A stretch of 44,858 nt of DNA from Deltaproteobacteria bacterium. GTDB lineage: Bacteria; Desulfobacterota; Desulfobacteria; Desulfobacterales; B30-G6. A program made the translations under genes and the position numbers. This document shows positions 26,742 to 34,528 of the stretch, piece by piece. The notes under the pieces are model-generated. The model searched no databases. It was not told the origin of the DNA and worked only from the letters and a program-made list of their open reading frames with translations. Numbering within the stretch: position 1 is the first letter of the stretch; every line of letters starts with the position of its first letter. Location of the stretch: positions 1 through 44,858 of the forward strand of contig QMMS01000003.1 in the NCBI GenBank assembly GCA_003647375.1, written 5' to 3'.

Positions 26742-28505
26742 ATGGCATACAATGCAGTAGAAATGGCTGACTGGCAGATTTCGGAAGCGGCAGAAAAAAA
26801 CATGCCCACACCGGACGAATGGCGGGACAAACTCGGTCTCAAACCTGAAGAAATTCTTCCCATGGGCAGGCTGGCAAAACTTGATTTTCTCAAAATCATC
26901 GACCGCCTGCAGGACAAACCCGATGGCAAATACATTGAAGTGACGGCCATTACACCAACCCCGCTCGGCGAAGGCAAAAGTACCACTTCCTGTGGTCTCA
27001 TGGAAGGCCTTGGTCTGCGCGGCAAGAATGTGGGTGGTGCACTGAGACAACCCTCAGGTGGCCCGACTATGAATGTGAAAGGGACTGCCGCGGGCGGCGG
27101 CAACTCACTGCTGATACCCATGACAGAGTTTTCCCTGGGTCTGACCGGTGACATCAACGACATCATGAATGCGCACAATCTGGCTATGGTGGCAATGACA
27201 TCGCGTATGCAACACGAACGCAACTACAGCGATGAGCAGCTACAGCGCCTCACCGGCATGCCGCGCCTGAACATCGATCCCACCCGCGTGGAGATGGGCT
27301 GGATCATCGACTTTTGTGCTCAGTCTCTGCGCAACATCATTATCGGTATCGGCGGACGTTTCGACGGATTCACCATGCAATCCAAATTCGGGATCGCCGT
27401 GGGCTCCGAGTGTATGGCCATACTGTCGGTTATCCGCGATCTGGCCGATCTGAAAGAGCGGCTTAACAACATCACGGTGGCTTTCGATAAGAACGGCAAA
27501 CCGGTGACCACCGGCGACCTCGAAGTCGGCAACGCCATGACCGCTTTTATGCGCAATACCATCAACCCCACCATGATGTGTACCGCCGAATACAACCCCT
27601 GTATGGTGCATGCGGGACCGTTTGCCAACATCGCCGTCGGCCAGTCTTCGATTATTGCCGACCGTGTTGGTTTGAAACTGTTCGACTATCATGTCACCGA
27701 ATCGGGTTTTGGCGCCGATATCGGCTTCGAAAAATTCTGGAACGTGAAATCCCGCTTCAGCGGATTGAAACCCCACGTATCGGTTCTGACCACCACCATC
27801 CGAGCGCTGAAAAGCCACGGCGGCGGACCCAAAGTGACTCCGGGCATCGCCATGCCGGATGAGTACATCCAGGAAAATGTAGGAATGGTTGAAAAAGGCT
27901 GTGTAAACATGGTGCATCACATCAACACCATTCGTAAGGCCGGCATCAACCCGGTGGTCTGCATAAACCGGTTCTACACGGATACGGATGAGGAATGTAA
28001 TATTGTCCGCAAGGCAGCCGAAGCGGCCGGTGCCCGTTGTGCTGAATCCAAACACTGGGAAAAGGGAGGCGAAGGCGCCCTGGAATTTGCCGATGCCGTC
28101 GTCGAGGCCTGTGAAGAGGAAAACGAATTCAAATTCCTCTATCCGCTGGAGATGAAGCTGCGCGACCGTGTCGACATCATCGCCAAGGAAGTCTACGGTG
28201 CCGATGGTGTGACCTGGACTCCGGAAGCCGAAGCCAAGGCCAAAATGCTGGAGAACGATCCCAAGTACGCCGACTTTGCAACCATGATGGTCAAAACCCA
28301 TCTCAGCCTGACCGCCGACCCGACACTCAAGGGTGCGCCCAAAGGCTGGACGCTGCCCGTTCGTGACGTTCTGATCTACTCAGGCGCCAAGTTCCTCTGC
28401 CCCTGCGCCGGTACCATCAGCCTGATGCCGGGAACCGGTTCGAACCCCGCCTACAGGCGTGTGGATGTGGATGTTAACAACGGAAAGGTTAGCGGACTGT
28501 TTTAA
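26742..28505 (+). CDS. fhs: formate-tetrahydrofolate ligase
   Basis: A 587-residue enzyme that makes 10-formyl-THF from formate, THF and ATP, the entry step of the methyl branch of the Wood-Ljungdahl pathway. The P-loop is [12 protein letters not shown] near residues 70-81; [19 protein letters not shown] and [19 protein letters not shown] segments (here [13 protein letters not shown]) follow, and [15 protein letters not shown] closes the protein. AAGGAGG lies 9 bases before the ATG at 26742; an ATG further upstream belongs to the same frame but has no such site. No other pathway gene is near. A strong terminator ends it. Confidence 0.96.
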   Translation: MAYNAVEMADWQISEAAEKNMPTPDEWRDKLGLKPEEILPMGRLAKLDFLKIIDRLQDKPDGKYIEVTAITPTPLGEGKSTTSCGLMEGLGLRGKNVGGALRQPSGGPTMNVKGTAAGGGNSLLIPMTEFSLGLTGDINDIMNAHNLAMVAMTSRMQHERNYSDEQLQRLTGMPRLNIDPTRVEMGWIIDFCAQSLRNIIIGIGGRFDGFTMQSKFGIAVGSECMAILSVIRDLADLKERLNNITVAFDKNGKPVTTGDLEVGNAMTAFMRNTINPTMMCTAEYNPCMVHAGPFANIAVGQSSIIADRVGLKLFDYHVTESGFGADIGFEKFWNVKSRFSGLKPHVSVLTTTIRALKSHGGGPKVTPGIAMPDEYIQENVGMVEKGCVNMVHHINTIRKAGINPVVCINRFYTDTDEECNIVRKAAEAAGARCAESKHWEKGGEGALEFADAVVEACEEENEFKFLYPLEMKLRDRVDIIAKEVYGADGVTWTPEAEAKAKMLENDPKYADFATMMVKTHLSLTADPTLKGAPKGWTLPVRDVLIYSGAKFLCPCAGTISLMPGTGSNPAYRRVDVDVNNGKVSGLF

Positions 28506-28530
28506 CCCCCTAACCATATTGTGATCACCC

Positions 28531-28567
28531 ATAGGGTCCGGGAACATTTTCCGGACCCTATTTTTTC
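28531..28567 (+). terminator. rho-independent terminator after fhs
   Basis: ATAGGGTCCGG (28531-28541) pairs with CCGGACCCTAT (28551-28561) around a 9-base loop, followed by TTTTTT. It lies 26 bases after the fhs stop. Confidence 0.9.
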
Positions 28568-28574
28568 TTTCAAA

Positions 28575-28618
28575 ATAAAATCGTTGAAACGATTTTATGA
28601 AACGCGACGTTGTCGCTA
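28575..28618. repeat. dispersed hairpin repeat, copy 2
   Basis: ATAAAATCGT (28575-28584) and ACGATTTTAT (28589-28598) form a perfect 10-base stem with a TGAA loop, followed by AACGCGACGTTGTCGCT. It matches copy 1 at 5105-5150. It follows the fhs terminator and begins the 463-base gene-free stretch before the radical SAM gene. Confidence 0.7.
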
Positions 28619-28664
28619 TTACGGAAAGCGCTTATCTATAAAGCTCAAATACTATTGTGTATAG

Positions 28665-28864
28665 AGGCCTGCGAATGTTCGGTTTGAAGCCGGGCAACTG
28701 TCTGAGAGCTTTAGGCACCGTTGAATCCGCCGTTTCTATGAAGTGCCAATAGATACGTAACCACTTTCTGTCATTGAACTTAATTAAATGTGATCCGCAA
28801 AGGCGGACCCTACGGAGCCTTAAGCACGAGTTTTGGCCGGATTCAAACCGAATATTCACAGGCC
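28665..28864. repeat. large imperfect palindrome in the 28506-28968 gap
   Basis: The left arm 28665-28736 and right arm 28799-28864 are imperfect reverse complements: GAATGTTCGGTTTGAAGCCG against CCGGATTCAAACCGAATATT, AGGCC against GGCC, and TTTAGGCACCG with ATCCGCC against GGCGGA with CGGAGCCTTAAG. A smaller hairpin TCCGC-AAAG-GCGGA lies in the right arm. The stretch holds no gene; the upstream in-frame extension of the radical SAM frame crosses it without coding signs. A mobile-type palindromic repeat is most likely; a structured RNA leader is possible. Confidence 0.55.
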
Positions 28865-28968
28865 GGCAAAACGACCCAACTTGGGTTTTACAGAACCTCC
28901 ACTTCGCTCTGAATAGCCGCAGGGCATTCAAATTTAACGATAGCCTGATCGCTTATTTAGGTAGAGGT

Positions 28969-30570
28969 ATGGCCGACATTATGCGCGTACTGCTCATCAA
29001 CCCCTGCTATCCCATATCGGAAACACCTTCGCCGCCACTGGGTCTTGCATTTCTCGCGGCTGCCTTGGAAGCCGCCGAGATTGAAGTCCAGATTCTCGAT
29101 CTTGTGGTCTATCCCTACACCAAGGAACGCCTGGCCAGAACCCTGAAAGCATTCGACCCTCAGTTTGTGGGGGCAACGGCCGTAACCATGAATTTTGAAC
29201 ATGCCGCCGGTGTTATCAGGGATGTCAAGGCTATCGCTCCCGATATTCTCACGGTGATGGGGGGACCTCACGTCACCTTTTGTGCCCGTGAAACCATGGA
29301 AGTCTGCCCGGAAATCGATTTCATCGTTCTCGGAGAAGGGGAAGAAACCCTCGTGGAACTGGTTAGGGCTTACCAGAATGGCAGCAGCTGGGAAAACATC
29401 AAAGGAATAGCTTATCAAGACCAGGGCCAGCCGGTCTTGACTGCGCCAAAGGATCCCATCCAGGATATCGACACCCTCCCTGAACCGGCCAGACATCTGA
29501 TCCCGCTGGGAAGATATCGGGCGCTGGGCCTGCCCATCAGCATGACAACCAGCAGAGGGTGTCCCTTTCAATGTATTTTCTGCGTGGGCAGAAAAATGGT
29601 CGGCGCCAGGGTCAGGTACAGAAATCCCAAGAAGGTCGTGGATGAACTGGTTTATCTGAGCACCCTTGATTTTCACCAGATCAATATTGCTGACGATCTA
29701 TTTACGGCATCCAAAAAGCACTGTATGGCCGTCTGCAATGAAATTATTCAGCGAAAACTCAAGATTCAATGGACGTCTTTTGCCAGGGTCGATACGGTTT
29801 CACGTCCGGTATTGGAGCGGATGAAGCAGGCCGGGTGCACCGCCGTAAGTTTCGGTGTCGAGTCAGGAAGCCCCGAAATCCTCACGACCATCAAAAAAGG
29901 CATCACACTGAATCAGGTTGTCGATGCCGTAACCATGTGTAATGACGTGGGTGTCACCCCGCAGGCATCATTTATTCTTGGTCTTCCCGGCGAAACATTG
30001 CAAACACTGCAGCAGACCGTAGCATTTGCCGAACAACTAAAAGGCATGGGCGTCCTGCATGGCTATCACCTTCTGGCACCCTTCCCGGGAACTGATGTCA
30101 GGGAAAATAGTCAGGCGTACGATATCCAGATCATGAGTAATAACTGGAATGATTACCATGCCAATAAAGCCATTGTCAGAACATCGGCTGTTGATCAGCA
30201 AACCCTGGACGACATCGTCAAGGACTGGCAGAAAAACTTCGACACATGGCTCGATGATATTAAACAGCGCCGTGACAGCGGCGAGGCCACCGAAGAAGAA
30301 GCCTGGCCCCTTACCAACCTGGAGCATATTGTCCTGATTTACGACCTGATGATGAAGCAGGTGCTTGAAAATATCGGATGGATTCCTTGTAAAAAGCCGG
30401 GCACTTCAAGCAAAAACAAACTGGCACAGTTAGCGGATCACATGAACGGAACCATCCCGCACACACCGGAACAGATCCGGAAAACGCTTCAATTCGCCAC
30501 TGCAAGAGGATATTTGACCAAGGACCGAAAGAGTGGAGATTGCCGGTGGAAATGGATAGACTACCTTTAG
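28969..30570 (+). CDS. B12-binding-type radical SAM protein, BchE-like
   Basis: About 533 residues. The N-terminal domain (about 5-145) has the BchE-type cobalamin-binding architecture: VLLINPCYP, PSPPLGLAFLAAALEA, MGGPHVTF and IDFIVLGEGEETLVELV. The radical SAM domain has the cluster motif CPFQCIFC, preceded by TTSRG, then DDLF and FGVESGSPEIL. The C-terminal 120 residues are not recognised and may bind substrate. The reaction (methylation or ring chemistry) cannot be told. The ATG at 28969 follows AGG by 7 bases; the next ATG at 28981 is possible. It overlaps the small gene downstream, which overlaps the DUF166 gene. Confidence 0.85.
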   Translation: MADIMRVLLINPCYPISETPSPPLGLAFLAAALEAAEIEVQILDLVVYPYTKERLARTLKAFDPQFVGATAVTMNFEHAAGVIRDVKAIAPDILTVMGGPHVTFCARETMEVCPEIDFIVLGEGEETLVELVRAYQNGSSWENIKGIAYQDQGQPVLTAPKDPIQDIDTLPEPARHLIPLGRYRALGLPISMTTSRGCPFQCIFCVGRKMVGARVRYRNPKKVVDELVYLSTLDFHQINIADDLFTASKKHCMAVCNEIIQRKLKIQWTSFARVDTVSRPVLERMKQAGCTAVSFGVESGSPEILTTIKKGITLNQVVDAVTMCNDVGVTPQASFILGLPGETLQTLQQTVAFAEQLKGMGVLHGYHLLAPFPGTDVRENSQAYDIQIMSNNWNDYHANKAIVRTSAVDQQTLDDIVKDWQKNFDTWLDDIKQRRDSGEATEEEAWPLTNLEHIVLIYDLMMKQVLENIGWIPCKKPGTSSKNKLAQLADHMNGTIPHTPEQIRKTLQFATARGYLTKDRKSGDCRWKWIDYL

Positions 30571-30845
30571 AAATCCAGCTCGACGTGAACAGGCACTGTA
30601 TCGAGACCGACATCAGGAAGCAGTATAATCGGTTGGTTTCTCACTATTTTAAATCACCAGAAGACCGGGACGGCATTGAAAAAAAGATTTCCCTGCTCAA
30701 GCACGCACTGGAAACGCTTGATTTCAGACAACTCAGAAACAAACACCCTGAACTTGCCGGTAATACCGGTGACAAGGTGTTCCTTTCCTGGTACGACACG
30801 ACAACATTGCGCATTCGAATAAATACAAGACAGGTAACCCCATGA
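30546..30845 (+). CDS. small hypothetical protein in the radical SAM/DUF166 operon
   Basis: About 99 residues, not recognised. It is rich in charged residues and mostly helical by eye: LEIQLDVNRHCIETDIRKQY, then EKKISLLKHALETLDFRQLR. The end, VFLSWYDTTTLRIRINTRQV, looks like two beta strands. No transmembrane segment or signal is seen; one Cys is present. The start is uncertain: GTG at 30546 has GGAG 7 bases upstream, while ATG at 30552 is two codons later. It overlaps the radical SAM stop by about 25 bases, and its stop overlaps the DUF166 ATG (ATGA), so the three are translationally coupled. A helper of the radical SAM protein or of DUF166 is a guess. Confidence 0.65.
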   Translation: MEMDRLPLEIQLDVNRHCIETDIRKQYNRLVSHYFKSPEDRDGIEKKISLLKHALETLDFRQLRNKHPELAGNTGDKVFLSWYDTTTLRIRINTRQVTP

Positions 30846-31465
30846 AAATTCTCGTTTTTCAACAAAACCAAAAAGGTGAAAGCAAGATTGCCGGTATCCG
30901 AAAATATGGTGGCGATGGATTCAAGATAGAAGTTATCTCTATGGATGAAGCTCTGCCGCCGGTCATCGATGACGCCAGGCATTTCCTGCCGGAAAAAATT
31001 GAAGCGGACCTGGTGTTGGATTTTCTGCAGCACCCCGACCTGTCCTATGATCTGGCTCAACTCTGTTCCGAAAAGGAAATCCCGCTGGTGGCTTCCGGGA
31101 AAAAGTATCACCCTAAACATGTCATTACCCCGCCCACTTGATGCGGCCTTTCCCGGCAGGACTGCCTGGGAACGTATGGAGACCAATTCGGTGCGCCGGA
31201 ATTGGATGTCGAGGTTGCGGATGGTAAAATCCAAAAAATTTCCGTCAGAAGAGGTGCCCCCTGTGGTGCTACCTGGGAAGCGGCATCGCGCGTTATCGGA
31301 TGGGATGTATCGGAGGCGCCCACACGCTTCGGGTTGGAAATTCAGTTTTCTTGCAGCGCAGATCCTGCTGGCTGGGACCCGATTTACGGGAAAAGTCCGG
31401 TTCATTTTGCCGGCCACGTCCATGGTGCTGCCTTAAAAAAAGCCCTCTATAAAAAGAAGACCTGA
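30842..31465 (+). CDS. dfsP: DUF166 family selenoprotein (TGA read as selenocysteine)
   Basis: Read through one in-frame TGA (31139-31141, codon 100), the gene gives 207 residues, a full DUF166 protein. Residues 1-99 start MKILVFQQNQKGESKI and end VITPPT. After the TGA come CGLSRQD, CLGTYGDQFG, RRGAPCGATW, QFSCSADPAGWDP and KSPVHFAGHVH, the conserved family C-terminus, all in the same frame. In DUF166 homologs I recall a Cys pair at this point; here it would be Sec-Cys. A hairpin fitting a bacterial SECIS follows the TGA. I recall a named family, DUF166 (seleno)protein DfsP, but cannot check it. Function is unknown; redox chemistry at the Sec-Cys pair is an inference. It is last of three overlapping genes. 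Confidence 0.8.
31139..31172 (+). promoter_or_regulatory. selenocysteine TGA codon and candidate bacterial SECIS
   Basis: TGA at 31139-31141 is followed after about 17 bases by the loop of a hairpin: TTCCCGGCA (31150-31158) pairs with TGCC and GGGAA (31163-31166, 31168-31172) with one bulged T at 31167 and loop GGAC (31159-31162). Bacterial SECIS elements have a small loop starting with G at about 16-37 bases from the UGA, and often a bulged U, as here. The hairpin lies inside the coding frame. Confidence 0.75.
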
Positions 31466-31536
31466 TGAAACATTCTCTTAAAAATGGGACATTAACTGAC
31501 ACGACATTCGCCCCTAACGGGAACCCTGGTGACGCA

Positions 31537-32580
31537 TCACGTTAATGTGTCTTTAAGTGCTGTTGCGTGCTTTTTTAGCAAACCCCGCAGTTGGTCATAG
31601 GTCAGACCTAGTTTTTTGGCCGCTTTCTTCTGATTGTATTTTGAGGTCTCAAGGGATCTCTTCAACAATTTGATTTCAAGGTTTTTCACCGCTTCTTTTA
31701 AATGTAGCGATGTCAATCCGGTCGGTTGCACATCCACGGGTCCTGTTTTTTTCTCCAAGCTCGCATCTTTCATGTGCTTTTCATAGGGCGAATTGAACGG
31801 ATTGAACACGATTTCTGTGATATGTGAAGCATCGGTTCTGTACACCGCCCGCTCCACTACGTTTTTCAGTTCACGCACATTACCCGGCCAGGCATATTGT
31901 TCCATCATGGCACGTGCTGTCCTGCTAAAAACAGGCGTTTCCTCGCGCCCGAGTTCGAATGCCATTCTGCGGGCAAAATGATCCGCCAGCAGCAAAAGGT
32001 CGCCTTCCCTTTCCCTCAAGGGAGGCAAAAACAGTACCTCGAAAGAGAGACGATCCAGGAAATCCCGTTTGATCAGCCCCCTGGCTGTCAGGTCCAACAG
32101 ATCTGCATTGGTGGCACCCACCAGTCGTACGTCCACATCAATAGGTAGTGACCCGCCCACTCTTTCGAACGTGCCGTACTCCACTACCCGTAAAATTTTT
32201 TCCTGAACCTCCAAGGGGGTGCTACCAATTTCGTCCAGGAAAAGAGTGCCGTTTTCGGCGGCCTCAAATCGGCCCTTACGTGCCTGGAAAGCACCGGTAA
32301 AAGCCCCTTTTTCGTGCCCGAACAACTCCGTTTCGATCAAAGAGGGGGTCAGTGCAGCACAGTTAAGTGCAACCAGTGGTTCCTGCCAGCGTTGTGACAT
32401 GTAATGCAGACGCATGGCAGCTATCTCCTTGCCGGTCCCCCTTTCACCGATAAGAAGCACGGGCCGATTAACGGTCGCTACCTTTGAAAGTGATTCCTGG
32501 AACATCAGAAATGTTTCAGACTGCCCAATGGCCTCGACCCCTGGTGGCGGTGTTGTAAATTTCGATGAAGAACGGCTCAT
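31537..32580 (-). CDS. pspF: phage shock protein operon activator PspF
   Basis: A 347-residue sigma-54 activator without a receiver domain. The AAA+ domain has Walker A GERGTGKE, the [14 protein letters not shown] motif that contacts sigma-54, Walker B LFLDEIGS and the [16 protein letters not shown] segment. The C-terminal Fis-type helix-turn-helix is [20 protein letters not shown]. In known systems PspA holds PspF inactive until membrane stress. It is divergent from pspABC with a 215-base shared control region, the classic arrangement. A loose inverted repeat ACATTAAC/GTTAATGT (31480-31552) brackets its stop. Confidence 0.93.
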   Translation of the reverse strand: MSRSSSKFTTPPPGVEAIGQSETFLMFQESLSKVATVNRPVLLIGERGTGKEIAAMRLHYMSQRWQEPLVALNCAALTPSLIETELFGHEKGAFTGAFQARKGRFEAAENGTLFLDEIGSTPLEVQEKILRVVEYGTFERVGGSLPIDVDVRLVGATNADLLDLTARGLIKRDFLDRLSFEVLFLPPLREREGDLLLLADHFARRMAFELGREETPVFSRTARAMMEQYAWPGNVRELKNVVERAVYRTDASHITEIVFNPFNSPYEKHMKDASLEKKTGPVDVQPTGLTSLHLKEAVKNLEIKLLKRSLETSKYNQKKAAKKLGLTYDQLRGLLKKHATALKDTLT

Positions 32581-32702
32581 TCTGATAAATTTACCTTAAT
32601 CTGGTTAATTTTACTCTTTATTGGTTTTTTTACCATATTGCTCTCGACCTGTCAATCAGATTTTTTCCTGAAATATCAAATTGTTATGTCTTTCTTATAA
32701 TC

Positions 32703-32718
32703 TGGCACATATTATGCT
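32703..32718 (+). promoter_or_regulatory. sigma-54 promoter of pspABC
   Basis: TGGCAC (32703-32708), five bases, then ATGCT gives GG at -24 and GC at -12 with the required 10 bases between them. It lies about 80 bases upstream of pspA, and the activator PspF is encoded divergently. Confidence 0.85.
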
Positions 32719-32795
32719 AAAAGAGAAGATACCAGTAAGAATCAAAATCACCACAGCTTATACCGAACGGCTTTTACCAAAACGGAGGTTTCACC

Positions 32796-33479
32796 ATGGG
32801 TATTTTTACACGATTTCGCGATATTATCAGTTCCAATCTCAACGCCATGCTGGACAGGGCCGAAGACCCCGAAAAATTGATTAAACTCATGATTCGGGAG
32901 ATGGAGGATACCCTGATCGAGCTGAAAGCCTCCTGTGCCGGTGTCATTGCCGGTCGAAAAAAGCTTGAACGCCAAAACGACAGTGTCGTGGAGCGCCAAG
33001 AACAGTGGCATACGCGGGCAGGGCTGGCGGTGGACAGAGGCCGGGACGACCTGGCACGCGAGGCCCTCAGCGAAAATCGCCGTTTTGCAGATATGGCGGA
33101 CGCACTGAAACAGGAGCTGCTCGAACACGATGACATGATCCATAAATACCAGGAAGACATTTCTCTGCTGGAAGACAAACTCCACACAGCAAGAGAAAAG
33201 CAGCGGATACTCATTCAGCGCCATATTCATGCCAGGAGAAAACGACGTGCCCAGGAAGGCATTCGCCGGGTTGATAATTTTGAATCCATCGCCAGGTTCG
33301 ACGATCTTGAAAACCGGATCGAACGCATGGAAGCGGAGGCGGACCTGGTGAATTTTGGGAAAAAACCCACCATTGAAGAAGAATTTGACAACTTAGCCCT
33401 GGATGATGATATAGAAAAAGAACTCGCAGCGCTCAAATCTTCACGAAAAAAACCGCAAACGGACCTGAATGCGTCCTGA
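32796..33479 (+). CDS. pspA: phage shock protein A
   Basis: A 227-residue PspA/IM30 protein. The N-terminal amphipathic helix MGIFTRFRDIISSNLNAML and the long coiled-coil body (EDPEKLIKLMIREMEDTLIE, then E/K-rich helices up to about 225) are complete. It coats stressed inner membrane and in the free form inhibits PspF. GGAGG sits 7-8 bases before the ATG. It is the first gene after the sigma-54 promoter. Confidence 0.95.
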   Translation: MGIFTRFRDIISSNLNAMLDRAEDPEKLIKLMIREMEDTLIELKASCAGVIAGRKKLERQNDSVVERQEQWHTRAGLAVDRGRDDLAREALSENRRFADMADALKQELLEHDDMIHKYQEDISLLEDKLHTAREKQRILIQRHIHARRKRRAQEGIRRVDNFESIARFDDLENRIERMEAEADLVNFGKKPTIEEEFDNLALDDDIEKELAALKSSRKKPQTDLNAS

Positions 33480-33547
33480 TTGATGGGCAACGTTCGAAAC
33501 ACCCTAGGGAACCAGACGTGGCAGTCTGATTTTGGAGTAATGCAAAC

Positions 33548-33796
33548 ATGAATGCAATCATCATCGTAACCATCGTTTTTAGCAGCATTATCATCATCCT
33601 GGGCATGATAACAGGCACCATTCTTATGACCATCAAGATGAGACATGGCGGTGTATCACGCAAAAGCCGGCAACATCACGAAGAAGAAACCCGGATGATA
33701 CAGGAAATTTATCATGGTTTGACACAAATGGAAAAGCGGGTGGAGAGCCTGGAAACCATCCTCATGGAAAGCATAGGAAAGGAAACATCTTCATGA
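33548..33796 (+). CDS. pspB: phage shock protein B-like
   Basis: An 82-residue protein with one N-terminal transmembrane helix (about 3-27), then a soluble charged helix with MIQEIYHGLTQMEKRVESLE, as in PspB. It relays membrane stress together with PspC. It follows pspA by 68 bases and overlaps the pspC start by 4 bases (ATGA). The length and topology fit PspB better than any other small protein. Confidence 0.8.
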   Translation: MNAIIIVTIVFSSIIIILGMITGTILMTIKMRHGGVSRKSRQHHEEETRMIQEIYHGLTQMEKRVESLETILMESIGKETSS

Positions 33797-34176
33797 ACAG
33801 ATTCAAATACTCACATGGTCGCGGCCTTTACCGATCCCGCAATGGAATCATTCTCGGTGTTTGCCGGGGTCTGGCAAATTATTTCGATTTGAAAGCCTTC
33901 TGGATAAGGATCATTGTTGTGGTTTTCTTTCTCGCCAGCGGCGTCTGGCCGATACTGGTGCTCTATTTTGTTGCATCTTTGTTAATGAAGCCGGAACCCG
34001 TCAGACCGATTGAATCAGAGGCGGAACAGGAGTTTTACGACAGCTATACATCATCCAGGCCCAGAGCAGCCAGCCGATTGAAACGCCGTTTTCACAACCT
34101 GGATCACCGTATTCAGCGAATGGAAGATATGGTAACGGCCCGTGAGTTTGAATGGGACAGGAAGTTCAACGGCTAA
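33793..34176 (+). CDS. pspC: phage shock protein C
   Basis: A 127-residue protein with the PspC domain (LYRSRNGIILGVCRGLANYF, then FWIRIIVVVFFLASGVWPIL) and a hydrophobic segment near 45-65. The C-terminal half is an added helix (HNLDHRIQRMEDMVTAREFE). It acts in the inner membrane with PspB to release PspA from PspF. It overlaps pspB and ends the operon. Confidence 0.92.
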   Translation: MNRFKYSHGRGLYRSRNGIILGVCRGLANYFDLKAFWIRIIVVVFFLASGVWPILVLYFVASLLMKPEPVRPIESEAEQEFYDSYTSSRPRAASRLKRRFHNLDHRIQRMEDMVTAREFEWDRKFNG

Positions 34177-34199
34177 CCAGACCATTTCATGCAGAGGCT

Positions 34200-34527
34200 T
34201 TAAGATGAAATATAATGGTTAAAAAATATTTCTTCATTATCAAAATAATGATTTACAACGAATATATCTTGCCGGGAAACGGGCATGCCGAAGGATTTAA
34301 TAGCCCGTGCCGCACGCCTAAGAAATGCCGGCTCTTCATGTTCGAACACTGAAACAAGTTTTGTATATTCGCTCACCTCGATCGGTTCGATGATGAGTAT
34401 CTCTCCCATGGGCGCCAATACACGCCTTGCTTCGGATAGGGCGACAGAGCCTTTTTGGTGCCTGCTTATCCCTCAAGTTTACGAACTCATTAATCTTTTT
34501 AAACTCAATGTCATCTGAAGCGCTCAT
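34200..34527 (-). pseudogene. class I SAM methyltransferase with internal deletion
   Basis: The frame from ATG 34527 reads MSASDDIEFKKINEFVNLRD, like the start of a methyltransferase just before the SAM motif. A different frame then reads GSVALSEARRVLAPMGEILI and IEPIEVSEYTKLVSVFE to the stop at 34200, the typical late part. The SAM-binding Rossmann core is missing and the two pieces are offset by one base. This fits one internal deletion. The ATG lies one base after the stop of the FAD gene, so the intact ancestor was its operon partner. Confidence 0.65.
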
Positions 34528-34528
34528 A

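Noticed and set aside
27240..28301. A 353-residue reading frame on the minus strand of fhs
   Set aside because: It mirrors a highly conserved gene, has a composition typical of antisense frames of GC-rich codons (many His, Gly, Phe) and no ribosome binding site or family motif.
28790..28830. A possible riboswitch (GATCCGCAAAGGCGGACC)
   Set aside because: The words recall c-di-GMP-I motifs, but the conserved core and second stem are absent, and the segment is one arm of a palindrome.
28774..28968. N-terminal extension of the radical SAM protein
   Set aside because: It is translated from the palindromic repeat, and the B12-type domain begins only at VLLINP after the ATG at 28969.
30842..31141. 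Treating the DUF166 gene as a pseudogene or as two separate genes
   Set aside because: There is one TGA only, no frame change, a Cys next to it, intact family motifs after it and a SECIS-like hairpin, so selenocysteine explains it better.
31480..31552. Terminator between the DUF166 gene and pspF
   Set aside because: The arms ACATTAAC/GTTAATGT are only 8 bases, more than 50 bases apart, and one arm is inside pspF.
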